Shown one piece after another: positions 1 through 7,204 of a DNA stretch of 10,273 bases; position 1 is the first letter of the stretch, and each line of letters starts with the position of its first letter. This DNA is from an uncultured Ruminococcus sp. (GTDB lineage Bacteria; Bacillota; Clostridia; Oscillospirales; Ruminococcaceae), in contig CAMCOJ010000049.1 in assembly GCA_945876405.1 (NCBI GenBank), positions 1-10,273 of the forward strand, in the 5' to 3' direction. The notes under the pieces were generated by a model. That model saw only the letters and a program-made list of their open reading frames with translations. It made no database searches and had not been told where the DNA came from. Made by a program: the position numbers and the translations under genes.

Positions 1-3
1 GTA

Positions 4-36
4 TCGTCGGCAGCGTCAGATGTGTATAAGAGACAG
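4..36 (+). other. Nextera read-1 adapter (library artefact)
   Basis: These 33 bases match the Illumina Nextera read-1 transposase adapter, ending with the 19-bp Tn5 mosaic end at 18-36. The three bases before it (GTA) fit the end of an i5 index; from memory S507 ends this way. This is synthetic DNA, so genomic sequence begins at 37 and nothing upstream is biological. Confidence 0.98.
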
Positions 37-74
37 AATATAAGTTATACAAATAATATCATATTACACTAACG

Positions 75-91
75 CTTGGGAACAGCGTAAG
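75..91 (+). repeat. TRD 5' flanking repeat, copy 1
   Basis: The sequence CTTGGGAACAGCGTAAG occurs here and identically at 2989-3005 and 3574-3590, always in the same orientation and each time at the start of a recognition domain (encoding WEQRK). Copies 1 and 3 share three further bases upstream, ACG, making 20 identical bases. Confidence 0.95.
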
Positions 92-577
92 CTCGGAAAA
101 ATAGCAAATCGTATAACACGAAAGAACACCAATCTGGAGTCAAGCTTACCCCTTACAATTTCTGCACAGTACGGTTTGATAGACCAAAATGAATTCTTTG
201 ATAAACGTATTGCGAGCAAAGATGTAAGCGGATATTTTCTTTTAAAGAACGGAGAATTTGCTTATAATAAGAGCTATTCAAATGACGCACCGTGGGGTGC
301 AGTAAAGCGACTTGATAGGTACGAAAATGGCGTATTATCCACACTTTACATAGTTTTTGAATTATCAGACAAAAACAAAACTGACTCAGATTTTATTGTT
401 TCGTACTACGATACTGACAGATGGTATAAAGAAGTTCAAGCTATTGCTGCCGAGGGTGCAAGAAACCACGGATTGTTGAATATTTCCCCGAATGACTTTT
501 TTGAAACTGTCCTTACAATTCCTAAATCTATCGAAGAACAGAAAGCTATCGGCACATATTTCCGCAACCTTGACAGT

Positions 578-601
578 CTTATCACCCTTCATCAGCGTAA
601 G
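578..601 (+). repeat. TRD 3' flanking repeat, copy 1
   Basis: A 24-bp sequence ending CATCAGCGTAAG and encoding LITLHQRK is identical at 3450-3473 and 4017-4040. Copies 1 and 2 also share the next TGT, after which copy 1 diverges completely while copies 2 and 3 continue similar for about 50 bases. The last nine bases, CAGCGTAAG, also end the 5' flanking repeat. Confidence 0.95.
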
Positions 602-650
602 TGTAATTTTGAACAAATTCATGAAATGTATATTTTTTTTACGTTTAATG

Positions 651-659
651 TGTTATAAT
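651..659 (+). promoter_or_regulatory. Extended -10 promoter of the hsd operon
   Basis: TGTTATAAT is a perfect extended -10 element (TGn plus TATAAT), about 32 bases before the hsdM start. No convincing -35 hexamer sits 16-18 bases upstream, where the sequence is a T-run, as is usual for extended -10 promoters. Transcription would begin near 666 and give a leader of about 25 bases carrying the AAGGAGG ribosome binding site at 676-682. The TAA that ends the silent hsdS cassette lies within the hexamer. Confidence 0.75.
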
Positions 660-690
660 ATAAATAATAAAATCTAAGGAGGCTACCGAA

Positions 691-2295
691 ATGGCAGAAA
701 ATGAAAACAGCAAAGACCTTTTAAGTGTTCTCTGGGCAGGAGCAGACATTCTACGTGGTAAAATGGACGCTAATGAATATAAAAACTATCTTCTTGGTAT
801 CGTATTCTACAAGTACCTTTCAGATACATTCTTAACTCATGTTTATGACCTTTTATATAACCAAAAACCTGAAAGTATGGCACAGGCTCAGAAGGCTTAT
901 GAAGAGATATTTGCAACAGAAGATGCAGAGGAACTCCTTGAAGACATCAAAGAAAGCTATCACTATACAATTGAGCCTGAACTTACATACACAAAGATTG
1001 CAGAATCTGCCAGTAATAACTCTTTTCAGCGTGAATCTTTGCAAAAAGCATTTAACAACGTAGAACAATCTGACAGCATTTTTGCAAACCTTTTCGCAGA
1101 CGTTGACCTGTATTCTACAAGACTTGGTGCAGGTGAACAGAAACAGTCAAGTACAATTGCAGATGTTGTAAAGACTATCAATGAAGCAAATCTACTTAAT
1201 CATGATGGCGATGTGCTTGGAGATGCGTATGAATATTTAATCGGACAGTTTGCAAGTGAAACAGGTAAAAAAGCAGGAGAATTCTATACTCCGCAGGCAG
1301 TTTCACAGATTTTAACCCGTGTCGCTATTCAGGGACTTGAAGATAAACAAGGACTTCTTGTATACGATGCTGCTATGGGTTCTGGGTCGCTTCTTCTTAA
1401 CGCTAAGAAATATTCAAATAAGCCTGACTATATCCGTTATTTCGGTCAGGAACTTTCTACTACTACATATAACCTTGCAAGAATGAATATGTTTCTACAC
1501 GGCGTTGACCCTGAGAATCAAAATCTAAGAAACGCTGATACGCTTGATGCGGACTGGCCTACCGATGAAGAAACAGATTTTGATATGGTTCTTATGAATC
1601 CTCCATATTCTGCGAAATGGTCAGCTGCACAGGGATTTTTAAATGATTCACGTTTCTCTGATTATGGAGTTCTTGCTCCAAAATCAAAAGCTGACTATGC
1701 TTTCCTGCTGCACGGATACTATCATTTGAAAAACAGCGGTACTATGGCTATTATTCTTCCCCATGGTGTACTGTTCAGAGGTGCTGCAGAGGGAAAAATC
1801 CGTCAGAAGCTTATTGACAACGGTGCAATTTATGCTGTTATCGGCTTGCCTTCAAATCTCTTCTATAATACATCAATTCCAACCACGATTATTGTATTAA
1901 AGAAAAATCGTGAAGGACGTGACGTTCTCTTTATAGATGCTTCAAATCAGTTTGTGAAGAAAAAGACACAGAACGATATGAGTCAGGAGAATATCGACCA
2001 TGTTATTCAGATTTACACTGACCGCAAAGATGTTGAAAAAGAAGCACATATCGCAAGCTATGAAGAGATAAAAGCAAATGATTACAACCTCAATATTCCT
2101 CGTTATGTCGATACTTTTGAACAGGAAGAAGAAATCAGTCTTGCTGATATTGCAGCTGAACTTCTGGAACAGGACAGCGAAATCAAGGCGGCACAGTCTG
2201 ATTTTATGGCACAGTTCGCAGAGCTTTCTGCAACAGATGCACAGGTAAATGACGAAATCACACAGCTTATGAAGACTTTGGAGGGATTGTTTTGA
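691..2295 (+). CDS. hsdM: Type I restriction-modification DNA methyltransferase subunit HsdM
   Basis: This 534-residue protein is the modification subunit. With HsdS it transfers a methyl group from S-adenosylmethionine to the N6 of adenine in the target site, and it is also part of the complete restriction complex. The N-terminal part (about 10-150) looks like the helical HsdM N-terminal domain. The methylase core has GEFYTP at 196-201 (motif X), AMGSGSLL at 228-235 (SAM-binding motif I) and NPPY at 303-306 (motif IV, catalytic). Motif I reads YDAAMGSGS where DPxxGSGS is commoner, a mild substitution that keeps the glycine loop. The acidic C-terminal tail (about 470-534) probably forms helices contacting HsdS. 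The ATG start is set by AAGGAGG eight bases upstream. It is the first gene of the operon, and its TGA overlaps the TTG start of mntA. Confidence 0.96.
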   Translation: MAENENSKDLLSVLWAGADILRGKMDANEYKNYLLGIVFYKYLSDTFLTHVYDLLYNQKPESMAQAQKAYEEIFATEDAEELLEDIKESYHYTIEPELTYTKIAESASNNSFQRESLQKAFNNVEQSDSIFANLFADVDLYSTRLGAGEQKQSSTIADVVKTINEANLLNHDGDVLGDAYEYLIGQFASETGKKAGEFYTPQAVSQILTRVAIQGLEDKQGLLVYDAAMGSGSLLLNAKKYSNKPDYIRYFGQELSTTTYNLARMNMFLHGVDPENQNLRNADTLDADWPTDEETDFDMVLMNPPYSAKWSAAQGFLNDSRFSDYGVLAPKSKADYAFLLHGYYHLKNSGTMAIILPHGVLFRGAAEGKIRQKLIDNGAIYAVIGLPSNLFYNTSIPTTIIVLKKNREGRDVLFIDASNQFVKKKTQNDMSQENIDHVIQIYTDRKDVEKEAHIASYEEIKANDYNLNIPRYVDTFEQEEEISLADIAAELLEQDSEIKAAQSDFMAQFAELSATDAQVNDEITQLMKTLEGLF

Positions 2296-2594
2296 ATAAG
2301 AAAATATTAACTATTTCTGAAATTGTCGACATTGTAAAGCCTCTTGCGAAAAAGTACAATATCTGCGAAGTATATATCTTTGGTTCTTATGCAAGAGGAG
2401 AAGCTGACGATAACAGTGATGTTGATGTACTTGCTGTCGGTGGAAAGGATTTTAAGCTCACAAATATTTTAGCGTTTGGATATGAACTTAGTGTTGCTTT
2501 CGGTCGAGATGTTGATGCATATGAAATCCGTGAATTAAAAACAGACAGCGATTTTTATAAGACAGTTATGAAAGAAAGGGTTAAAGTGGCATGA
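2292..2594 (+). CDS. mntA: MntA-type nucleotidyltransferase antitoxin
   Basis: This is a 100-residue minimal nucleotidyltransferase. The signature GSX10DXD is complete: G31-S32, then D43 and D45 in NSDVDVL. D75 in VDAYEI is the likely third metal-binding aspartate. In characterised HEPN/MNT (type VII) pairs, MntA neutralises the HepT toxin by transferring AMP groups to a tyrosine beside the toxin's active site. The length is typical. The start is TTG at 2292, inside the hsdM stop (TTGA) and six bases after GGAGGG (2280-2285); no ATG lies in frame before the fold begins. The stop overlaps the hepT start (ATGA at 2591-2594), so the pair is translationally coupled. Unusually, it sits between hsdM and hsdS. 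Confidence 0.92.
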   Translation: MNKKILTISEIVDIVKPLAKKYNICEVYIFGSYARGEADDNSDVDVLAVGGKDFKLTNILAFGYELSVAFGRDVDAYEIRELKTDSDFYKTVMKERVKVA

Positions 2595-2950
2595 AGTATA
2601 CAGACACACAAAGAATTAAAAAAATCCTTGAATACGCTGAAACTTTGATGCAATACGCAAAAAGCAGCGGTATTACAAGAGAACAGGTTGAAAATGACCG
2701 TATTGTACAATGGACGATTACCACACCACTTTATAATATTGGAGAACACGCATATAGTATGACAAAGGAATTTAAGGAAAATACACCTCAAGTGCAGTGG
2801 AATCTTATTTCAGGACTCAGACACAGACTTGTACATGATTATGACGGAACAAATTGGAAAATAATTTGGGACATTATAAATATTGAAATTCCTGAATTAG
2901 TCGAGCAGATAAAAAAAATACAGGAGAATCTGAAAAATGACGAAAAATAA
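2591..2950 (+). CDS. hepT: HepT-type HEPN ribonuclease toxin
   Basis: This 119-residue, mostly helical protein carries the HEPN nuclease signature RX4HXY as R77, H82 and Y84 (RHRLVHDY). In studied HepT proteins the arginine and histidine cut RNA, reported to be tRNA, as a dimer, and the tyrosine is the site AMPylated by MntA. All three residues are present, so the toxin looks competent. The C-terminal helix ends in a lysine-rich stretch (about 105-119). The start is ATG at 2591, with GAAAGGG at 2574-2580 as ribosome binding site. The last 14 bases overlap the start of hsdS, which has its own AGGAG at 2922-2926 inside hepT. Production of the toxin is thus tied to both the methylase and the specificity subunit. 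Its RNA target here is unknown. Confidence 0.92.
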   Translation: MKYTDTQRIKKILEYAETLMQYAKSSGITREQVENDRIVQWTITTPLYNIGEHAYSMTKEFKENTPQVQWNLISGLRHRLVHDYDGTNWKIIWDIINIEIPELVEQIKKIQENLKNDEK

Positions 2951-4094
2951 CAATGTCCCACAGATAAGATTTAAAGGTTTTACTGATACTTGGGAACAGC
3001 GTAAGGTTGGTGATGTGCTGTCAGAAAGTCGTGACGCAGGTCATTCAGGAGACATCGCTAAGAAGCTGACAGTTAAGCTATGGGGCAAAGGAGTATATGC
3101 AAAAGACGATAAGGGTAGTGCAGCAACTCAATACTTTACCCGTCACGCTGGTCAATTTATATACAGCAAACTGGACTTCTTAAATTCAGCATTTGGTGTA
3201 ATACCAAAAGAGCTTGAAAGCTACGAAAGTACGGCGGATTTGCCTGCTTTTGATTGCCTTGGTGTTGAACCATATTTCATGTTTTACAGAGCAATACAAC
3301 CGAGCTTTTATTTAATGAATGGAATGATTGCCGACGGTAGCAGAAAAGCAAAGAGGATACACGTTGAAACATTTTTAGATATGCCGTTGGATTTACCGTC
3401 CATAGAAGAACAGCAGAAGGTAGCAAGCTATTTTATTCAGCTTGACAACCTTATCACCCTTCATCAGCGTAAGTGTGAAACTCTTAAAAAACTGAAGAAA
3501 TCTATGCTCCAAAAAATGTTTCCAAAAAACGGTAAATCTGTTCCTGAAATTCGATTTGCCGGTTTTACTGACGCTTGGGAACAGCGTAAGTTAGGTGAGT
3601 GTGTCACATTTCTCGATACAATGAGAAAGCCGTTGAAAGAAAGCGAAAGAGAAAAAGGTATTTATCCTTATTATGGTGCATCGGGAATCGTTGATTATGT
3701 AAGCGATTATATTTTTGATGAAGAACTTGTATTACTAAGTGAGGACGGCGCAAATATTACAGATAGAAATTATCCAGTTTGCTTCTTAGCATCGGGGAAA
3801 TACTGGGTTAATAACCACGCTCATGTCTTAAAAGTGAACGCAGAAAATGAAAATAATTTCATTTGCAATTCACTTGAAAGAATGGATTTCACACAGTACA
3901 ACTCAGGAATGGCGATGCCAAAATTGAATAAGGATGTGTGTTATAATATCCCGTTATTCTGCCCTGTTTATGAAGAACAAAAGCAAATCGGTGATTTTTT
4001 CCGCCACCTCGACGCCCTTATCACCCTTCATCAGCGTAAGCTGGAAACCCTTAAAAAACTGAAAAAATCAATGCTTCAGAAGATGTTTATATGA
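2937..4094 (+). CDS. hsdS: Type I restriction-modification specificity subunit HsdS
   Basis: The 385-residue specificity subunit determines the bipartite DNA target of the complex. It has two tandem half-repeats. TRD1 spans about 15-165, from TDTWEQRK (16-23) to LITLHQRK (172-179). A central helical spacer, ETLKKLKKSMLQKMF (181-195), follows. TRD2 spans about 208-355, from FAGFTDAWEQRK (208-218) to LITLHQRK (361-368), and a second copy of the spacer helix ends the protein at 385. The size is standard for a two-TRD HsdS. The two recognition domains are unrelated to each other in their variable parts, so an asymmetric target is expected; the target itself cannot be read from the sequence. The start is ATG at 2937, overlapping hepT by 14 bases, with AGGAG ten bases upstream. 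The repeats around both domains match those around the silent cassette at 62-658. Confidence 0.96.
   Translation: MTKNNNVPQIRFKGFTDTWEQRKVGDVLSESRDAGHSGDIAKKLTVKLWGKGVYAKDDKGSAATQYFTRHAGQFIYSKLDFLNSAFGVIPKELESYESTADLPAFDCLGVEPYFMFYRAIQPSFYLMNGMIADGSRKAKRIHVETFLDMPLDLPSIEEQQKVASYFIQLDNLITLHQRKCETLKKLKKSMLQKMFPKNGKSVPEIRFAGFTDAWEQRKLGECVTFLDTMRKPLKESEREKGIYPYYGASGIVDYVSDYIFDEELVLLSEDGANITDRNYPVCFLASGKYWVNNHAHVLKVNAENENNFICNSLERMDFTQYNSGMAMPKLNKDVCYNIPLFCPVYEEQKQIGDFFRHLDALITLHQRKLETLKKLKKSMLQKMFI
2989..3005 (+). repeat. TRD 5' flanking repeat, copy 2 (TRD1 of hsdS)
   Basis: This is identical over 17 bases to 75-91 and 3574-3590. Relative to copy 3 the similarity continues upstream through GGTTTTACTGA, so the two hsdS half-genes share a longer block here than either shares with the silent cassette. 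Confidence 0.95.
3450..3473 (+). repeat. TRD 3' flanking repeat, copy 2 (end of TRD1)
   Basis: This is identical over 24 bases to 578-601 and 4017-4040. Together with the following spacer-helix codons it forms a block of about 75 bases that recurs at 4017-4091 with about ten differences. Confidence 0.95.
3574..3590 (+). repeat. TRD 5' flanking repeat, copy 3 (TRD2 of hsdS)
   Basis: This is the third copy of the WEQRK-coding repeat. With the silent cassette it shares 20 uninterrupted bases (3571-3590 against 72-91), making TRD2 the closest match for exchange with that cassette at the 5' edge. Confidence 0.95.
4017..4040 (+). repeat. TRD 3' flanking repeat, copy 3 (end of TRD2)
   Basis: This is the third identical copy of the LITLHQRK-coding 24-mer. 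It is followed by CTGGAAACCC, where copies 1 and 2 both have TGT, so at the 3' edge the silent cassette resembles TRD1 slightly more. Confidence 0.95.
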
Positions 4095-4110
4095 ATGGCG
4101 GTGCATTAAC

Positions 4111-7100
4111 TTGACAGAACTCGAACAGACAATAGAAGAAAAACTGATAAAACAGCTTACCGAAGGTAAAAGTCAATGGACTTATCGTCCTGACCTTAAT
4201 GATGAAAATAAGCTATGGGAAAATATCAGACAGATTCTTGAACGTGGAAACAAAGAGCAGCTTGACGGACAGCCGCTCACAGACAAAGAGTTTGAACAGG
4301 TGAAAAACCAGCTTTCATTTCCGACTTTTTATGATGCAGCAAAGTGGCTTGCAGGTGAAAATGGTGTTGCGCACGTATCTGTTCAGCGTGATACAAAGAC
4401 AATACAGCTTACAGTCATAAAGCGCGATGATATCGCAGGAGGTTCAAGCGTATATGAGGTTATCAATCAATACAGAGCGTTGAAAGATGATGATTACGAT
4501 ATTCATGATCAGAACAGAAGATTTGATGTTTCTTTGCTTATCAATGGTATCCCCCTTATTCATATTGAACTGAAAAATCGTCAGCACTCCTATATGGACG
4601 GCTTCAGACAGATAAAAAAATATATCCGTGAGGGTAAATTTACAGGTGTCTTCTCTGCTGTACAGATGTTTGTCGTATCAAATGCGGTTGATACAAAATA
4701 TTTTGCAGCTGCTACGGAAGACCAGCTAAATGAAAAATTCCTTTCAGGCTGGGAAGATGCTGACAGCGTACCTGTATCAGACTATCTGAAATTTGCTTCA
4801 CAGGTACTTAAAATCCCTGAAGCACATCAAATGGTTATGAAATATGCTGTATTAGACCAGGAAAACAGGAAACTGCTTTTACTTCGCCCGTATCAGATAC
4901 ATGCTATTGAAGCAGTCAGAACAGCATCACGTCAGGGAAAATCAGGTTATATATGGCATACTACAGGTTCAGGAAAGACAATGACAAGCTATAAGACAGC
5001 AAGAAATCTGCTTATGGATATTCCAAGCATTGAGAAAACAATCTTTCTTATTGACCGAAAGGACCTTGACTCACAGACAACACAAGCTTTCCAGTCCTAT
5101 GCCAACAATGATGTTGTTGACGTAGATGAAACAGATAATGTCACTGATTTAATTAACAAGCTGAAAAATCAGAATCAGCAGGTTATTGTAACAACAATTC
5201 AAAAGCTGTCTATTGCAGTAAAAAAGCGTTTACAGGAAAGCACACCGACTTACAGCAGAATAAAGAATCTGCGCATAGCTTTCGTTGTAGATGAATGCCA
5301 CAGAGCTGTAACGCCAAAAACACAGCGTCTTCTTTCACGCTTCTTCAGCCACTCTCTTTGGTACGGATTCACAGGCACACCGCGCTTTAAAGTAAATTCT
5401 TATCCTGCTGAGGGCGATTTACCAAGAACAACAGATGAACTGTACGGTGAATGTTTACATAAATATACAGTAAAAGAAGCTATCCGTGACCAGGCGGTCT
5501 TAGGATTCCAGACAGAGCATCTCGGTCCGTCGGATTTGAAAAAAAATGATGAGAACGAGGATTTATCCATTTATGAAACAGAAGCCCATATGCTGAAAGT
5601 TATTGATACTATTCTCAATAAATCAAGAGAAAAACTTGGTTTTACAAACGGACGAGGGAAAACATATGAGGGATTGCTTACAGTAAAATCAATTCAGCAG
5701 GCACAGGCATATTATGATTTGCTGAAAAGAGTTAAAAACGGCGAAACATCCGTTAAAATCAGTGAAGAAACAAAACGAGTATTGCCTGACTTTCCTAAAT
5801 TTGCGATTACCTATTCTGTTTCAAGTGATGACGATTCAGAAAGTACAGATCTGAACGTACCAAAAATGAAGGAATCACTTGACGATTATAACAAAATGTT
5901 CGGCACTTCATATGGTATCGGAGAAATCAAAGGATACAATTCAAATCTGAATGACAGACTTGCAAGGAAAAAATCAAAATACAAAAGCCGTGATGAACAG
6001 CTTGACCTCGTAATCGTTGTGAACAGACTACTCACTGGCTTTGATGCGCCTTGCCTTTCTACTGTATTCATCGACAGACAGCCGATGCACCCACATGACA
6101 TAGTACAGACATTTTCAAGAACAAATCGTCTGTTTGACCAGTTAAAACAAGCAGGACAGATTGTAACCTTCCAGTCACCACATAAATTCAAAAAAGCAGT
6201 TGATGATGCCTTAATACTCTATTCAGCCGGAGGAGAAGCATCTGTTCTTGCTCCTGACTGGGATACAGTCAATGAAGAATTCAGAAAAGCACTTGCATAT
6301 TTGCGTTTAACAGCTGCAACTCCCGATGTAATTCCTGCTCTTAGTAAAGAAGGCGAACTACGATTTGCAAAAGCATTTCAGGAATTTGACAAGATTTATG
6401 CAAATCTGAAAGCATTTACAAAGTATGCTGAAAATTCCCCTGAATTCTACGGTATAACTCAGGAGGAATATGACGATTATGCTGCCCATTACAAGAACAT
6501 CAAAGCAAAATATCCTCACAATAACGGCGATGATGGCGGCAATGATGATACTGCCATAGACTTCGAATATGAACTTAAATCGTACAGCAGGGAAAGAATT
6601 GACTATTATTATATCGTTAGTTTAATTCAGACCGTTGTATCTGCTTCTGACGAAGAAAGAACAGAGCAGCATTATCAGAATCTGCTTGAGGAAATCAATA
6701 AATATATTGAATATTTACTTTCTTCCAACCCCAAACTCGGTGCTGTGATGCAGGAATTGTGGAAAAATATCAATAACAATCCTGATGAATTCAAGAATAA
6801 GAGAGTTTCTCATATCCTTACTGAAATGCGTAAAGAAGCAATCGATAATGTACTTACTTCATTTGCAGAAGAATGGTGTATAAGTCTTGATGCTGTTTCC
6901 TATTCTGCTGAACGCTACGAATCTGGCGATACAGAAATTCCCGGATTAAACAATTTAAAGAAATCAGCTGATTATAACAAATTCTCTGAAACACACAACG
7001 ACATGTCAAAATTCAAGTATCATCAGGCTGTAAAAAAAGCGTTATCTGATTTGTTAACTGATGAGATTATACCAATTCGCGATGATAACTACAGAATTGA

Positions 7101-7116
7101 TGAAGTGAAAAATTAA
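4111..7116 (+). CDS. hsdR: Type I restriction endonuclease/translocase subunit HsdR
   Basis: The 1001-residue motor and nuclease subunit joins HsdM-HsdS at unmethylated sites, pumps DNA using ATP and cuts at a distance. The N-terminal nuclease has the PD-(D/E)XK core: D139 in FDVSLLINGIPL, then E153 and K155 in IELK. The superfamily 2 helicase motor follows, with TTGSGKT at 284-290 (Walker A), DECH at 394-397 (motif II), TGTPR at 421-425 (motif III), TGFDAP at 642-647 (motif V) and QTFSRTNR at 666-673 (motif VI). A helical C-terminal region (about 700-1001) probably binds the methylase core. All key residues are present and the length is normal, so restriction should be active. The start is TTG at 4111, 16 bases after hsdS, with only a modest GGCGGTG at 4097-4103. 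ATG codons at 4091 and 4095 lead to immediate stops. Weak initiation would fit lower HsdR output than HsdM. Confidence 0.95.
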   Translation: MTELEQTIEEKLIKQLTEGKSQWTYRPDLNDENKLWENIRQILERGNKEQLDGQPLTDKEFEQVKNQLSFPTFYDAAKWLAGENGVAHVSVQRDTKTIQLTVIKRDDIAGGSSVYEVINQYRALKDDDYDIHDQNRRFDVSLLINGIPLIHIELKNRQHSYMDGFRQIKKYIREGKFTGVFSAVQMFVVSNAVDTKYFAAATEDQLNEKFLSGWEDADSVPVSDYLKFASQVLKIPEAHQMVMKYAVLDQENRKLLLLRPYQIHAIEAVRTASRQGKSGYIWHTTGSGKTMTSYKTARNLLMDIPSIEKTIFLIDRKDLDSQTTQAFQSYANNDVVDVDETDNVTDLINKLKNQNQQVIVTTIQKLSIAVKKRLQESTPTYSRIKNLRIAFVVDECHRAVTPKTQRLLSRFFSHSLWYGFTGTPRFKVNSYPAEGDLPRTTDELYGECLHKYTVKEAIRDQAVLGFQTEHLGPSDLKKNDENEDLSIYETEAHMLKVIDTILNKSREKLGFTNGRGKTYEGLLTVKSIQQAQAYYDLLKRVKNGETSVKISEETKRVLPDFPKFAITYSVSSDDDSESTDLNVPKMKESLDDYNKMFGTSYGIGEIKGYNSNLNDRLARKKSKYKSRDEQLDLVIVVNRLLTGFDAPCLSTVFIDRQPMHPHDIVQTFSRTNRLFDQLKQAGQIVTFQSPHKFKKAVDDALILYSAGGEASVLAPDWDTVNEEFRKALAYLRLTAATPDVIPALSKEGELRFAKAFQEFDKIYANLKAFTKYAENSPEFYGITQEEYDDYAAHYKNIKAKYPHNNGDDGGNDDTAIDFEYELKSYSRERIDYYYIVSLIQTVVSASDEERTEQHYQNLLEEINKYIEYLLSSNPKLGAVMQELWKNINNNPDEFKNKRVSHILTEMRKEAIDNVLTSFAEEWCISLDAVSYSAERYESGDTEIPGLNNLKKSADYNKFSETHNDMSKFKYHQAVKKALSDLLTDEIIPIRDDNYRIDEVKN

Positions 7117-7124
7117 GTTAAGTT

Positions 7125-7167
7125 AAACGGGCAGTAAAAACCACAAAGTTTTTACTGCCCGTTTTTT
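7125..7167 (+). terminator. Intrinsic terminator of the hsd operon
   Basis: The two arms, 7125-7141 and 7148-7164, are perfect 17-base complements around a six-base loop (CACAAA), with a run of T at 7162-7167. It starts nine bases after the hsdR stop. On the minus strand the bases after the hairpin (AACTTAACTTAATTTTT) are only moderately T-rich, so it may also stop convergent transcripts, but less well. Confidence 0.95.
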
Positions 7168-7204
7168 ATTATACGGCATTGAATCCCTGCCGGTCAGTGC
7201 AGGT

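Larger units (their letters stand above)
62..658 (+). pseudogene. Silent half-hsdS cassette: one target-recognition domain without a start
   Basis: This open frame encodes a single type I specificity-subunit recognition domain. It opens with AWEQRKLG (74-97) and closes with LITLHQRK (578-601), the same blocks that bracket both recognition domains of the intact hsdS at 2937-4094. Between them it has its own variable sequence, then SIEEQKAIGTYF just before the 3' block. The frame is open only from 44, after TAA at 41-43, and has no ATG. The TTG at 176 lies inside the domain and would discard the conserved start. Similarity to hsdS stops abruptly after codon TGT at 602-604, and the frame runs through unrelated codons to a TAA (656-658) inside the next gene's promoter. 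I infer a non-expressed donor cassette or a recombination relic. Because the insert begins at 37, a longer gene upstream that stops at 41-43 cannot be excluded. Confidence 0.8.

Noticed and set aside
18..36. A Tn5 mosaic end at each terminus, as if the window were a transposon
   Set aside because: The flanking bases are Illumina adapter and index sequence, so these ends come from tagmentation of the library and not from a mobile element.
176..658. A 160-residue gene starting at TTG 176
   Set aside because: The HsdS domain similarity begins about 100 bases earlier (AWEQRKLG at 74-97), no ribosome binding site precedes 176, and the TTG is an internal leucine codon of the recognition domain.
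2292..2950. mntA-hepT considered as part of the restriction enzyme, for instance a split HsdS or accessory methylase
   Set aside because: The GSX10DXD and RX4HXY motifs and the sizes fit the HEPN/MNT toxin-antitoxin family exactly, with no resemblance to HsdS or to a methylase.
75..4040. Short identical repeats considered as a CRISPR array
   Set aside because: There are only three widely spaced copies of each, all inside hsdS coding sequence, with spacers of 426-486 bases and more.
5886..6191. A 101-codon open frame on the minus strand inside hsdR, and similar antisense or shifted frames inside hsdM, cbiK and the NEAT-like gene
   Set aside because: They lie wholly within confidently assigned genes, have Cys/Ser/Phe-rich shadow compositions and no ribosome binding sites.
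7168..7204. A small dyad, CCTGC and GCAGG, just after the hsd terminator as a second terminator
   Set aside because: The stem is only five pairs with an eight-base loop and no clear T-run, so it is too weak to call.
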